From Thermoanaerobaculia bacterium (GTDB taxonomy: Bacteria; Acidobacteriota; Thermoanaerobaculia; Multivoradales; JAIOJS01): DNA of 64,000 bases. Location: assembly GCA_030429235.1 (NCBI GenBank), contig JAUIDB010000019.1:17521-81520 (forward strand), in the 5' to 3' direction. A program made the translations under genes and the position numbers. Below are positions 9,409 to 18,093 of this stretch, piece by piece; within the stretch, counting starts at the first letter, position 1; each line of letters opens with the position of its first letter. The notes under the pieces are model-generated. The model saw only the letters and a program-made list of their open reading frames with translations. It ran no database searches and had not been told where the DNA came from.

Positions 9409-10233
9409 ATGTCGTGGTCAAGCTACGCTCCGGTGCCGGTCTTGCGGCGCGAGTTGCTGCGGGAATCCCGAACCGAAGGACTGCGCCTGACCGAATCGTG
9501 GCACCGTGCAGAATCGACGATTCCCAGTCACGCGCATGAGCGCGCCACGGTGACGATTCTGCTCGACGGATCCTTCGAGGAGGACTACCCACGGACTCGG
9601 TCGATCCATTGCGTGGCTCCAGCCGTACACTTCCGGCCGCCGGGCGCGCGCCATCGAGACCGCCTGGGTCGCGTCGGAGCCCACAATCTCGTGCTGGAGT
9701 TCGACGAGACCTACCTCGACCGGCTCCGCGGCCTACCTTGCGTCTTTGATGGGATCCGTCAGCTCAAGGACCGCGAGTCGATTGGGGTGGCGCGACGAAT
9801 CCACCGCGAACTGTCGGTCGGAGATGACCTCTCGACGCTGACGTTGCAGGGACTCGGCCTCGAGCTCCTGGGGGTGGCCAGTCGGAGTCTCTCCGTGATC
9901 GAGCGACTCCCTCCACCCTGGTTGGAGCGGGTGCGGGAACTGCTGCACGACCGTTGCCTCGATTCGTCGTTGCGCATCGCCGACCTCGCGGCGGAGGCGG
10001 GGGTCCATCCTGTCTACCTGGCCAGGGTTTTCCGTCGGTACTTCGGTTCCAGTCCCGGGGAATACGCTCGGAGTCTTCGCGTGCAGAGAGCCATCGCCGA
10101 TCTGTTGGCCACCGACGCGTCGCTGGTCGAGATCGCGCAGTCTCACGGATTTTCCGACCAGAGCCACTTCTCTCGGGCCGTCAAACGGCACCTTGGTGTG
10201 AGCCCGGGCGCCTGGCGCCGTCGCCAGCGCTAG
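9409..10233 (+). CDS. AraC-family transcriptional regulator
   Basis: 274 residues. The N-terminal half is a cupin-like sensor domain (HERATVTILLDGSFEEDY followed by VHFRPPGARHRDRLG), and the C-terminal 100 residues are the two-helix-turn-helix AraC domain: SLRIADLAAEAGVHPVYLAR, then the conserved FRRYFGSSPGEYARSLR and the family tail IAQSHGFSDQSHFSRAVKR. It is divergent from the PLP decarboxylase gene and probably regulates it or itself; the effector is unknown. The ATG at 9409 is used; a GTG three codons upstream (9400) is an equal alternative because neither has a good Shine-Dalgarno sequence. Confidence 0.9.
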   Translation: MSWSSYAPVPVLRRELLRESRTEGLRLTESWHRAESTIPSHAHERATVTILLDGSFEEDYPRTRSIHCVAPAVHFRPPGARHRDRLGRVGAHNLVLEFDETYLDRLRGLPCVFDGIRQLKDRESIGVARRIHRELSVGDDLSTLTLQGLGLELLGVASRSLSVIERLPPPWLERVRELLHDRCLDSSLRIADLAAEAGVHPVYLARVFRRYFGSSPGEYARSLRVQRAIADLLATDASLVEIAQSHGFSDQSHFSRAVKRHLGVSPGAWRRRQR

Positions 10234-10320
10234 TAGGCGGTCAGTCTCGGTCCGATTACGGGCCAGAGCAGGTCCTAGCTGCGACCGCCCTAGAAGGACT
10301 GCGAGACGTGCGTTCGATGA

Positions 10321-11637
10321 TCAGCCCGGTTCGGGAGCCTCGATGTCGTAGACGTAGAGGGTGTCCTGTTCACGCAGGTAGAGACGTCCGTTCGAGATCA
10401 CTGGATGGGACCAACTGGGGCGCGTGACGTTGGGGATCTCGAAGCTGCCCTGTTCCCGGTATCCCTCGGGGCTGGCCTCGACCAGGATCATGGTGCCGTT
10501 CTGGTAGCGCATGTAGAGCCGGCCGTCGGCGTAGGTCACGGCGGCCGAGCTGTCTCCGTCGTTCCGTTCGGGACCCCAGAGAACCTTGCCCGAGTCGACG
10601 GCGACCGCGATCGGAAAGCCCTTGTTGTGTCCGGTCCCGGTGTAGACCACGTCCTGGTGCAGGATCAGGCCTCCGTGGTGGTTCTGCAGGGTCGAAGCCT
10701 CTAGGAAGTAGAGCTCCCGGGCCTCGAGACCCTCGGCCCCCTCGACGATCTCGAGCAGCGCCGACCCGGTACCGTAGCCGGAGGAGGCGAACACCCGGTC
10801 TTCGAAGACCAGCGGCGTGGCGATGTTGGCGACGTCGTTGGCGACCCGGTTGTAGCTCCACAGCATCTCGCCGGTCTCGGCCTTCACGCCGACGACTCCG
10901 CGGCCGACGAACTGGACGTACTGTCGGATTCCCCGGGCGGTGGAGACCACCGGCGAAGAGTAGCCCGCTCCGTCCGCACCCAGGGGGCCGATCTGACCCC
11001 CCTGGGTGCGCCAGATCTCTTCGCCGTTCGTCCGATCGAGGGCCACCATGAGGGCTCCGACGTGGCCGGGGGTCACGATGACTCGGTCACCATCGACCAG
11101 CGGAGACTCAGAGAACCGCCAGTCCGTGGTGCCCATTGCCTTCATTAGGTCGCCGTCGAACTCCTCGGCCAGATGGCGTCGCCAGACCTCCTTGCCCGTC
11201 GCGGTCTCTAGACAAGCGATCACGCCTTCGGTCGACAGTACGTAGAGGTGGTCGCCGACGACAGTGGGTGTCGATCGGGGTCCACCGTACTGGTCCGCGT
11301 GAGCGGCGCCGAGCGGCTGTTGCCAGAGGACCTTGCCGTCGGCGGCGCTCAAGGCGAGCACTCGCTGCTCGTCTCCGAAGTCACCGAGCGTGTAGACCCT
11401 GTCCCCGACGACCGCCACACTCGAGAATCCAGCTCCCAGGCCGGAAGCCTGGAGAAGGAGCTTGGGTCCCCCTTCGGGCCAGGATTGCAGCAGCCCCGTC
11501 TCCAGAGACTTTCCGTTGCGATCCACCCCTCTCCATTGGGTCCAGTCCGCCGCCCATCCTCCGCTCGCGGTGAGCGAGAAGAACAGCAAAGCGCCTAGGC
11601 TGCAGTGGATCCAGCGTGTCGACAGAGATTTCCGCAT
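10321..11637 (-). CDS. Secreted quinoprotein-like beta-propeller protein
   Basis: 438 residues with a signal peptide (about 1-29, ending GGWAAD). The mature protein opens with DWTQWRGVDRNGKS, the entry motif of PQQ-binding-like propellers, and continues with repeated 'ALSAADGKVLWQQ', 'CLETATGKEVWRR', 'ALDRTNGEEIWRT' blades. It is a shorter, soluble periplasmic relative of the protein at 3003-4724. No haem motif is present. Many such proteins are annotated as outer-membrane assembly or alcohol dehydrogenase-like without proof, so only the fold is called. ATG 11637; AAAGGA lies further upstream than usual. It converges with the AraC gene. Confidence 0.88.
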   Translation of the reverse strand: MRKSLSTRWIHCSLGALLFFSLTASGGWAADWTQWRGVDRNGKSLETGLLQSWPEGGPKLLLQASGLGAGFSSVAVVGDRVYTLGDFGDEQRVLALSAADGKVLWQQPLGAAHADQYGGPRSTPTVVGDHLYVLSTEGVIACLETATGKEVWRRHLAEEFDGDLMKAMGTTDWRFSESPLVDGDRVIVTPGHVGALMVALDRTNGEEIWRTQGGQIGPLGADGAGYSSPVVSTARGIRQYVQFVGRGVVGVKAETGEMLWSYNRVANDVANIATPLVFEDRVFASSGYGTGSALLEIVEGAEGLEARELYFLEASTLQNHHGGLILHQDVVYTGTGHNKGFPIAVAVDSGKVLWGPERNDGDSSAAVTYADGRLYMRYQNGTMILVEASPEGYREQGSFEIPNVTRPSWSHPVISNGRLYLREQDTLYVYDIEAPEPG

Positions 11638-11782
11638 GGTGGGGGTTCCTTTCAGAAAGAGGTTCGGGCGCCAGGGGATTCACGCCAGGTACGTCCGTGG
11701 AGCGTCCAGGGTTGCGCCTCTGAGCGCCACCGTAGCTCTCCGAACCGCGGTGAGCACCTCACCGACAAGGCCTCGGGTTATC

Positions 11783-11812
11783 TTGACCGGTTGGTCCAGG
11801 TTGGTGTAGGGT
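11783..11812 (+). promoter_or_regulatory. tetR promoter with overlapping operator
   Basis: TTGACC (11783-11788) and TAGGGT (11807-11812) are separated by 18 bases and form a sigma-70-type promoter. The 16-bp imperfect palindrome TTGACCGGTTGGTCCA (11783-11798) covers the -35 box. It matches the perfect palindrome at 12460-12475 in 12 of 16 positions and is identical in the right half-site. The predicted start of transcription falls at or next to the GTG start codon at 11819, so the message is probably leaderless. Confidence 0.6.
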
Positions 11813-11818
11813 GTCGAT

Positions 11819-12415
11819 GTGACGCCGCGTGGCCCCAGCAAACAGTTCGATCGTGACGAGGTACTCGGTCGCGCGATGGAGTTGTTCTGGCGACAGGGCT
11901 ACGAAGCTACCAGTTTGGCGGAACTGCTCGACACCATGGGGATCGGCCGCCAAAGCCTCTACGACACTTTTGGCGACAAACGCTCTCTCTACCTCGAGGC
12001 CCTGCGACGCTACTTCGAGGAGCGAGCCAGCATGGCCCGATCAACCCTCGCCGAGAGCGGATCGCCGCTGGGCAATCTGAGTCGCCTGTTTCAGATGATG
12101 ATGGAGCGCAGCGCCGAGGCAGGATTCTGTGGCTGCTTCGTGGGCAACACGCTGGCCGAGTTCGGAGACCGTGATCCCGAGGTCTCGGAGATCCTGACCA
12201 GCTTTCTCGACCGGATTCGCGCTGCGTTCCAGGAGACGCTGGAGCGGGCCCGGGAGCTGGGGGAACTCCCTCCGGCGGCGGCTCCCGCGCAGTTGGCCGA
12301 AGTACTGCTCGTCACCACCCAGGGCCTGGCCCTACTGAGCAAAATCCAGCCCCACCGCGAATTGGTTCGGAGCGTCGCCCACAATTCGCTATCGCTCATC
12401 CGCGCCGGCCGTTAG
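11819..12415 (+). CDS. TetR-family transcriptional repressor
   Basis: 198 residues. Residues about 8-60 form the TetR DNA-binding domain: VLGRAMELFWRQGYEATSLAELLDTMGIGRQSLYDTFGDKRSLYLEAL, an excellent match to the family, close to the AcrR/NemR/RutR-like branch. The remaining helices form the ligand-binding and dimer domain; a Cys-Gly-Cys pair (GFCGCFVGNT) near residue 103 is typical of a C-terminal-domain subgroup whose members sense electrophiles or oxidants, but sensing is inferred. GTG start at 11819 with no leader. Matching palindromes before this gene and before the next operon (12527-16924) argue that it represses itself and the export operon. Confidence 0.93.
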   Translation: MTPRGPSKQFDRDEVLGRAMELFWRQGYEATSLAELLDTMGIGRQSLYDTFGDKRSLYLEALRRYFEERASMARSTLAESGSPLGNLSRLFQMMMERSAEAGFCGCFVGNTLAEFGDRDPEVSEILTSFLDRIRAAFQETLERARELGELPPAAAPAQLAEVLLVTTQGLALLSKIQPHRELVRSVAHNSLSLIRAGR

Positions 12416-12459
12416 CTCATCGGGTGCGAGAACCTTCTTCCTCATCGTGCGTAGGAATC

Positions 12460-12475
12460 TGGACCAAATGGTCCA
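12460..12475. promoter_or_regulatory. TetR operator before the MMPL operon
   Basis: Perfect 7-2-7 palindrome TGGACCAAATGGTCCA, 52 bases before the ATG of the MMPL gene. The TGGACCAnnTGGTCCA layout resembles the known RutR/NemR-type TetR operators (TTGACCAnnTGGTCAA). A degenerate copy overlaps the promoter of the tetR gene just upstream. Coupled operators of the same form in front of regulator and target are strong evidence for local control. Confidence 0.65.
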
Positions 12476-12526
12476 TTATTGCCTGGCCCCTGTCCTTGAC
12501 GGACCTCAGCTACTAGGAGCGTCGCC

Positions 12527-14932
12527 ATGTCACCTCGAGACCCCACCCATCAACGGATCGATCGTTTCGGCGTCTGGCTGGTCGATGCGGTCACCAAATA
12601 TCGAGCGTGGGTGATCCTCCTCGTTCTCGCGGTTGCCCTGAGTGCGGCTTCGGGGGTCCGGTTTCTGGAGTTCTCCAACAACTATCGGGTCTTCTTCAGT
12701 CCCAAGAACCCGGACCTTCTGGCGTTCGAGGACTTTCAAGCGACCTACAGCAAGAACGACAACATCCTCTTCGTCCTCAAGCCGGACGGAGGACAGGTGT
12801 TCGAGCCCAGGATCCTGCAGGCGGTGGTCTCGCTCACCGAGGAAGCCTGGTCGATTCCCTACGCGAGCCGCGTCGACTCGATCACCAACTTCCAGCACAC
12901 CTGGTCACAAGACGACGATCTGACCGTCGAGGATCTGGTTCGGGACCCGCTCGGTCTCGATGCGAAGGCCTTGGCGGAGAAGCAGCAGATCGCGCTTTCG
13001 GAGCCACTGCTGCGGGATCGTCTGATCTCCCCGGATGCCGACACCACCGGAATCAACGTCACCCTGCAGTATCCGGAGGAGAGCCTGGGGGAGGTGCCAG
13101 AGGCTGCCGCCGCCGCCCGCGCTCTGGCTCGCCAGATCGAGACGGAGTACCCCGATGTGACGGTGGCGGTGACCGGCGTGTCGATGTTGAACAACGCCTT
13201 CGCGGAATCGGGGCAGCAGGATGCCGGCACCCTGATGCCGGCCATGGTGTTGATCCTCGTGCTCTTCACCATCGTTGCCTTGCGTAGCCTGGCGGCCACG
13301 CTAGCGACCCTCTCGGTGATCTTCCTGGCCGCGGCGACGGCGCTGGGGCTGGCGGGTTGGATCGGGATCCAGCTCACGCCGATCGCCATGACGGGGCCGG
13401 TCATCATCATGACTCTGGCCATTGCCGACAGTGTCCACATCCTGGTCACGATGCTGGGACTGATGGCTCAGGGTGTACCTAAGCCGCACGCGATGCGGGA
13501 GAGCATGCGGATCAACCTGCTGGCGGTTGGCGTCACGACCGTCACGACCATCATCGGTTTCCTCACCCTCAACTTCTCGGACGCGCCACCGTTCCACGAC
13601 CTCGGCAACATCACGGCGATGGGGATCGCGGCGGCCTTTCTCTACTCGGTGACCTTTTTGCCCGCCTTGGTCAGCCTACTCCCCGTCCGAGTCCGCCCGG
13701 CTGGCGAAGGCTCCCGAGGGCTGCAGGCCGGCCTCGAGCGACTGGCCGAGTTCGTGGTGCGTCGACACCGCCGCATCCTGCTGATCGGCGGGGTGGTGTC
13801 GGTCGCGCTGATGCTCTCGGTGCCGCTGATTCAGCTCGACGATCAGTGGGTGGAGTACTTCGATCACCGGGTGGAGTTCCGCAACGACACGGACTTCGCC
13901 ATCGAACACCTCAATGGTCTTTATCTCGTCGAGCTTTCGGTACCCGCCGGAGAGAGCGAGGGGATCAGCGAGCCCCGCTACCTGCGGGACCTCGATCGTC
14001 TGACGAGCTGGTTTCGAGAGCAGCCTGAGGTCAGTCATGTGGTGAGCTATACCGACATCATCAAACGGCTCAACAAGAACCTACACGGTGACGATCCCGA
14101 GTACTACCGCCTGCCGGAAGAACGGGATCTGGCGGCGCAGTATCTATTGCTCTACGAGCTTTCGCTGCCCTTCGGGCTCGATCTCAACGATCGCATCAAC
14201 GTCGACAAGTCCGCCACTCGGGTCAGCTTGACCCTCGAGAACATCTCCACCGTCGAGACGCGGGAGTTCCTCGACCGGATCCGCAGCTGGATCGGGGACA
14301 ACCTGCCGGCGACGATGCAGAGTCGTCCGACCGGAGCAAGCGTGATGTTCTCCTACATCTCGGAACGCAACATCGAGAGCATGCTGCGGGGCAACGTCCT
14401 GGCGATCCTCCTCATCGCAGGCATCATGATGTTGTCCTTGCGGAGTTTCGGCCTGGGGGCGTTGAGCGTTCTGCCGAACGCGGCTCCGATTCTGATCACA
14501 CTCGGAATCTGGTCGCTCCTGGTCGGGAAGGTCGGGATGGCGGCCGCCACCGTGTCGGCCTCGTCGCTGGGCATCATCGTCGACGACTCGGTGCACTTCC
14601 TGGCCAAGTATCTGCGGGCCCGTCGCGAGCGGAAACTCGACCGCCCCGATGCCGTACGCTACGCCTTCCGGACGGTAGGAGTGGCGCTGGTGGTCACGAC
14701 AGTGATTCTGACGGCCGGATTCCTGGTCCTCGCCCTGTCGACCTTCCGCATCAACTTCGAACTGGGTCTTCTGACCGCCATGGCGATCGTCATCGCACTG
14801 CTCGCCGACTTCTTCATCTTGCCAGCCTTGCTCCTGTGGCGACACGAGAAGGATCAAGGGCTTGCCAACTCACCCGACCACACTGCATCCAAGGACACCA
14901 CCAATGCGCAAGACCTCGTTCGTGCTTCGTAG
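12527..14932 (+). CDS. MMPL/RND-superfamily permease
   Basis: 801 residues with the 12-helix RND layout in two halves: TM1 at about 24-44, a periplasmic loop, TM2-TM6 (about 225-385), TM7 at about 415-435, a second loop, and TM8-TM12 (about 625-785). Each half has the intramembrane proton-relay motif region, ALAIADSVHILV in the first and IIVDDSVHFLAKY in the second, with acidic residues in place. Size and motif order fit the hydrophobe/lipid exporters of the MMPL/HpnN type more than multidrug AcrB-type pumps, which are about 1,000 residues. ATG 12527 has AGGAG 10 bases upstream. It is the first gene of an operon with LolA-like and outer-membrane partners and is preceded by a TetR operator. 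Confidence 0.92.
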   Translation: MSPRDPTHQRIDRFGVWLVDAVTKYRAWVILLVLAVALSAASGVRFLEFSNNYRVFFSPKNPDLLAFEDFQATYSKNDNILFVLKPDGGQVFEPRILQAVVSLTEEAWSIPYASRVDSITNFQHTWSQDDDLTVEDLVRDPLGLDAKALAEKQQIALSEPLLRDRLISPDADTTGINVTLQYPEESLGEVPEAAAAARALARQIETEYPDVTVAVTGVSMLNNAFAESGQQDAGTLMPAMVLILVLFTIVALRSLAATLATLSVIFLAAATALGLAGWIGIQLTPIAMTGPVIIMTLAIADSVHILVTMLGLMAQGVPKPHAMRESMRINLLAVGVTTVTTIIGFLTLNFSDAPPFHDLGNITAMGIAAAFLYSVTFLPALVSLLPVRVRPAGEGSRGLQAGLERLAEFVVRRHRRILLIGGVVSVALMLSVPLIQLDDQWVEYFDHRVEFRNDTDFAIEHLNGLYLVELSVPAGESEGISEPRYLRDLDRLTSWFREQPEVSHVVSYTDIIKRLNKNLHGDDPEYYRLPEERDLAAQYLLLYELSLPFGLDLNDRINVDKSATRVSLTLENISTVETREFLDRIRSWIGDNLPATMQSRPTGASVMFSYISERNIESMLRGNVLAILLIAGIMMLSLRSFGLGALSVLPNAAPILITLGIWSLLVGKVGMAAATVSASSLGIIVDDSVHFLAKYLRARRERKLDRPDAVRYAFRTVGVALVVTTVILTAGFLVLALSTFRINFELGLLTAMAIVIALLADFFILPALLLWRHEKDQGLANSPDHTASKDTTNAQDLVRAS

Positions 14933-15713
14933 CCTCTGCCTCAGTCTGATTCTCCTCCTGACTGGCCTCGAGTCGGTCGCCGCCGAAACTCCCGAGGAGA
15001 AGGGCTATGCCATCGCCGCTCGCTCGGACCGAAGCGATCGAGGCTTCACCAGTAGCTCGGTCGGGATGACCATGGTGCTGCGCAACAAGGCGGGCAAAGA
15101 GGCGCGGCGCACTCTGAGTCTTCGCACGCTCGAGAACCCCGACGAAAGCGTCGGCGACAAGAGCCTCATCGTGTTCGACGATCCCGCGGACATCGAAGGA
15201 ACCGCGCTGCTGTCGCACGCGAGGATCCTCGAGGCCGACGACCAGTGGCTCTACCTGCCGGCCCTGAAGCGGGTCAAGCGGATCTCCTCGGTCAACAAGT
15301 CGGGTCCGTTCGTCGGCAGTGAGTTTGCTTTCGAGGACTTCACGGCCCTGGAACTCGAGAAGTTCACCTACCGCTGGGTCCGTGAGGAGGCCTGTGGCGA
15401 GTTCGTGTGCGACGTGGTCGAGAGGACTCCCCGCTACGAGCACTCGGGCTACACGAGACAACTATCGTGGGTCGATCAGTCCGTCTTTCAGGTCCGCCAG
15501 GTGGAGTTTTATGACCGCAAGGGATCGTTGCTGAAGACCCTCACGCTCGACGAGTATCGGCAGTACGACGGTGGGTACTGGCGAGCTCATCGCCTGGCCA
15601 TGGTCAACCACGTATCGGGGAAGAGCACCGATCTTCTGTACGACACATTCGAGTTCGGCACGGACCTCTCGGAGAGCGACTTCGTGAAGAGCGCCCTCGA
15701 ACGTGCTCGTTGA
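14904..15713 (+). CDS. LolA-like periplasmic protein (outer-membrane lipoprotein-sorting family)
   Basis: 269 residues, signal peptide about 1-23 (SLILLLTGLESVAAE). The mature domain is an unclosed-barrel LolA-like protein of the 'outer membrane lipoprotein-sorting protein' family that is regularly encoded next to MMPL/RND permeases: RTLSLRTLENPDESVGDKSLIVFDDPADIEGTALL (quoted in parts: RTLSLRTLENP, SLIVFDDPADIEGTALL), then DDQWLYLPALKRVKRI and GSEFAFEDF blocks. It probably carries a hydrophobic cargo from the permease across the periplasm. The ATG at 14904 lies 29 bases inside the end of the MMPL gene (translational coupling) and has AAGGA upstream. Confidence 0.85.
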   Translation: MRKTSFVLRSLCLSLILLLTGLESVAAETPEEKGYAIAARSDRSDRGFTSSSVGMTMVLRNKAGKEARRTLSLRTLENPDESVGDKSLIVFDDPADIEGTALLSHARILEADDQWLYLPALKRVKRISSVNKSGPFVGSEFAFEDFTALELEKFTYRWVREEACGEFVCDVVERTPRYEHSGYTRQLSWVDQSVFQVRQVEFYDRKGSLLKTLTLDEYRQYDGGYWRAHRLAMVNHVSGKSTDLLYDTFEFGTDLSESDFVKSALERAR

Positions 15714-15715
15714 CC

Positions 15716-16924
15716 ATGCGCTTTCGTAGGGCTCTCGTCCTCGTAGGGCTGGGGCTGCTCGTCTCCTGCCCCCTCCTGGCCGACGGCTGGAGCCTGTCGG
15801 GTTCGCTGGCGGCGGAGGTCCGCTGGTTCGCCAACTCCCCGGTGCTCGACGGTCAGCTGGAGACGGTGCAGGGTTCTGGTCTCTTCGCCCCGGAGCTTCG
15901 CTGGCGGAGCGAGGATCGACGCCACCAGATCACGCTGTCACCGTTCGTACGCTGGGACGCAGAGGACGACGAGCGCACCCACTTCGATCTGAGGGAGGGG
16001 TACTACCGCTACGTCGGGGACGAGTGGGAACTGCTCTTCGGGGTCGACCGCGTCTTCTGGGGGGTCACCGAGTCCCGTCATCTGGTGGATATCGTCAACC
16101 AGACCGACCTCGTGGAGGACCTGGACGATGAAGACAAGCTGGGTCAGCCGATGGTCAAGGTGGGCTGGGACCGCGGCTTCGGCCGGATCGAACTGCTCGC
16201 TCTTCTGGGATTTCGGGAGCGTACGTTCCCGGGGCCGGCCGGTCGACTGCGACCTCCGCTCGTCGTCGATCGTGACCGAACTGTGTACGAGTCCGCGGCG
16301 GGCGAGGAGCGCCTCGACCTCGCGCTGCGCTGGAGCCACTACCTGGGGGATTGGGATCTTGGGGCTCATGCGTTTCATGGAACATCGCGGGAGCCTCGGC
16401 TGGTCCCGGCCGCGTCGCGAGCCGACCCCGGAGTCGAGCTGGTTCCGTACTACGACGTGATCAACCAGGTCGGCGTCGACCTGCAGTTCACGCGGGGCGC
16501 CTGGCTGTGGAAAGCCGAAGCCCTGGTGCGCGAGGGGTATGACGACACCTTCGGAGCCGTCGTCGCCGGGTTCGAGCGGACGCTCTATCAGATCGGCGGC
16601 TCCAGCGCGGATCTCGGCTTGCTCCTCGAGCTCCACTACGACGGAAGAGAGGAGACCGAGCCGCCGACGATCTACGACCGCGATCTCTTCTTTGGCGGTC
16701 GGCTCGCACTGAACGACTCTCAGGACACCTCGATCCTCGCCGGCGCTCTGGTGGATCGCGGCGACGGCAGCACCGTTCTGCTCCTCGAGGCAACACGGCG
16801 ACTCGGGCAGCAGTTCACCCTCGAGTTCGAGGGTAGGTCGTTCCTCGACGTCGCTCCCGCTGGCGACCTCGCGGCGTTGGAGGACGATGACCTCCTGGTC
16901 CTGAGGTTGAGCTGGAACTTCTGA
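15716..16924 (+). CDS. Outer-membrane beta-barrel protein, export operon partner
   Basis: 402 residues with signal peptide (LVLVGLGLLVSCPLLADG, cleavage near 22). The mature chain is built of alternating amphipathic strands (HQITLSPFVRWD, WELLFGVDRVFWG, FGRIELLALLGFRE, DLQFTRGAWLWKAEALVRE) with acidic turns and ends LRLSWNF, a C-terminal Phe that is the usual outer-membrane-barrel signal. The start lies 3 bases after the stop of the LolA-like gene, so it is the third gene of the MMPL operon. It may form the outer-membrane exit or receiving port of a permease/chaperone/barrel export route; this is inferred from context. I do not recognise a named family. Confidence 0.8.
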   Translation: MRFRRALVLVGLGLLVSCPLLADGWSLSGSLAAEVRWFANSPVLDGQLETVQGSGLFAPELRWRSEDRRHQITLSPFVRWDAEDDERTHFDLREGYYRYVGDEWELLFGVDRVFWGVTESRHLVDIVNQTDLVEDLDDEDKLGQPMVKVGWDRGFGRIELLALLGFRERTFPGPAGRLRPPLVVDRDRTVYESAAGEERLDLALRWSHYLGDWDLGAHAFHGTSREPRLVPAASRADPGVELVPYYDVINQVGVDLQFTRGAWLWKAEALVREGYDDTFGAVVAGFERTLYQIGGSSADLGLLLELHYDGREETEPPTIYDRDLFFGGRLALNDSQDTSILAGALVDRGDGSTVLLLEATRRLGQQFTLEFEGRSFLDVAPAGDLAALEDDDLLVLRLSWNF

Positions 16925-16978
16925 GCAGGGTGCAGGGCGTCGAGTCCCGGACGAATCCTGACGGCACCGACCGGTACA

Positions 16979-17749
16979 TCAGAATCGATAGGTGGTTGAC
17001 AAGTACGCTGTGTGGAACCAAGCAAAGCTGTGGACCGTATCGGTATCGGCTCCTCCCTCGAGCGTGCGGTAGCCGGCCGCCAGCGTCCAGCGATCGTTGA
17101 GGTCCACCCCGATCGCGAGCCCAAGATCGACGGCTCGACCTGGTCCTCCGGCCAGGGCGTCGAGATCCATGGCCAGTTGCCAGCGTTCGGCCCAGCGCCA
17201 GGTACCAGCGACGTGTAGGAGCGGTACAAACCCGACGTTGCTGTCCGCGGCTTGCTTGACAGATTGCCGCAGCTGGACCTTGGCGTCGCGGACCTTGGCC
17301 GTTCCGCCCACCCACCAAGTCCATCGGTCCGATTCGAAGGCTCGGAAGCGGTACGTCAGCCGCCACGAGTTGAATCGATAGGTGGCTTCGGTCGGCAGCT
17401 CTGGTAAGAAGGTCTCACCCACGAAGTCGACCGGCAGGGTCAGGGTTCCCGTTTCCGTGTAGGAGAGGGGGGCGAGGAGGACTCGTAGCTCCTGTTTGGA
17501 TCGTACTCTCCAGTTGATCTCGAGTCGCGGACTCAACCAGGGTCCGGCCTCCGCAATGTCGGTCAGCGAAAAACGATCCCCGCTGTCGTCATTCGGGATC
17601 TGGACGTCGTTACGACTCTGCCACGTCGGCCCGACTTCTAGCCGCACGCTCAGCTGAGTTGGACTCTGGGCGACGAGGCCGGAGGCGAGGAGGAGCAACC
17701 CGCAATACGACAGGGCCGCGCGTTGATGCAGACTGGAAGGTCGGTTCAT
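16979..17749 (-). CDS. Outer-membrane beta-barrel protein, unknown function
   Basis: 256 residues. Start ATG 17749 gives a signal peptide (ALSYCGLLLLASGLVAQ). The rest is about ten amphipathic strands with W/Y/F girdles (LSPRLEINWRVR, WRLTYRFRAFESDRWTWWVGGTAKVRD, RWTLAAGYRTLEGGADTDTVHSFAWFHTAYLSTTYRF given in part) and the chain ends in YRF, the outer-membrane terminal-Phe signal. It is a small OmpW/OmpA-barrel-sized protein; no enzyme motif was seen. It converges with the MMPL operon and is transcribed from a strong promoter at 17832-17861, across from a divergent promoter for the DUF6435 gene. Confidence 0.8.
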   Translation of the reverse strand: MNRPSSLHQRAALSYCGLLLLASGLVAQSPTQLSVRLEVGPTWQSRNDVQIPNDDSGDRFSLTDIAEAGPWLSPRLEINWRVRSKQELRVLLAPLSYTETGTLTLPVDFVGETFLPELPTEATYRFNSWRLTYRFRAFESDRWTWWVGGTAKVRDAKVQLRQSVKQAADSNVGFVPLLHVAGTWRWAERWQLAMDLDALAGGPGRAVDLGLAIGVDLNDRWTLAAGYRTLEGGADTDTVHSFAWFHTAYLSTTYRF

Positions 17750-17831
17750 CGGGAGTCGCCTCACTTGCCTAGCGGAACGATGCGTTCGGGGGGGATTGGT
17801 GCCTCGGGTAGAGATCAGGCCCCGTCCGGAA

Positions 17832-17861
17832 AGTGTAGTCATACTGTCCATTCTTTGTCAA
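17832..17861 (-). promoter_or_regulatory. Promoter of the outer-membrane protein gene
   Basis: On the minus strand, TTGACA (17861-17856) and TACACT (17837-17832) lie 18 bases apart in the AT-rich part of the 344-base gap 17750-18093. Its spacer shares GACAGT and a following TGA with the divergent promoter at 17964-17992. The start point would be near 17825, giving a leader of about 75 bases. Confidence 0.6.
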
Positions 17862-17963
17862 TAAATAGGTCGATCTCGGGCGGTGCCTCTGGTGGGTGGC
17901 CGGCGGCCAGTTCCTGGCTTCATGCCAATGTTCTCGGGGCAACGGAGCGGAGTTCAATTAATC

Positions 17964-17992
17964 TTGACAAAAGCTAGACAGTCTGAGATGAT
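17964..17992 (+). promoter_or_regulatory. Promoter of the DUF6435/CIA30 genes
   Basis: TTGACA (17964-17969), 17-base spacer, GATGAT (17987-17992). The spacer contains GACAGT then TGA as in the divergent promoter. The predicted leader to the ATG at 18094 is about 95 bases. Apart from the two promoters the gap 17750-18093 shows nothing else that I can support. Confidence 0.6.
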
Positions 17993-18093
17993 TTCCAAGT
18001 CAACGGCGGATCGTCCCGCCTCCTTCCATCCTCTCGGCGGTGTTCTCGGGCCTACGACGGCCGTGGGCACAACCCGGCCCTCGAGGTGCCAGA

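Noticed and set aside
10236..10289. GGCGGTC/GACCGCC inverted repeat between AraC and propeller genes
   Set aside because: The 40-base loop makes a terminator unlikely; only 7-bp arms.
12496..12501. TTGACG as -35 for the MMPL gene
   Set aside because: A -10 at the right distance would fall at the start codon; no such box exists.
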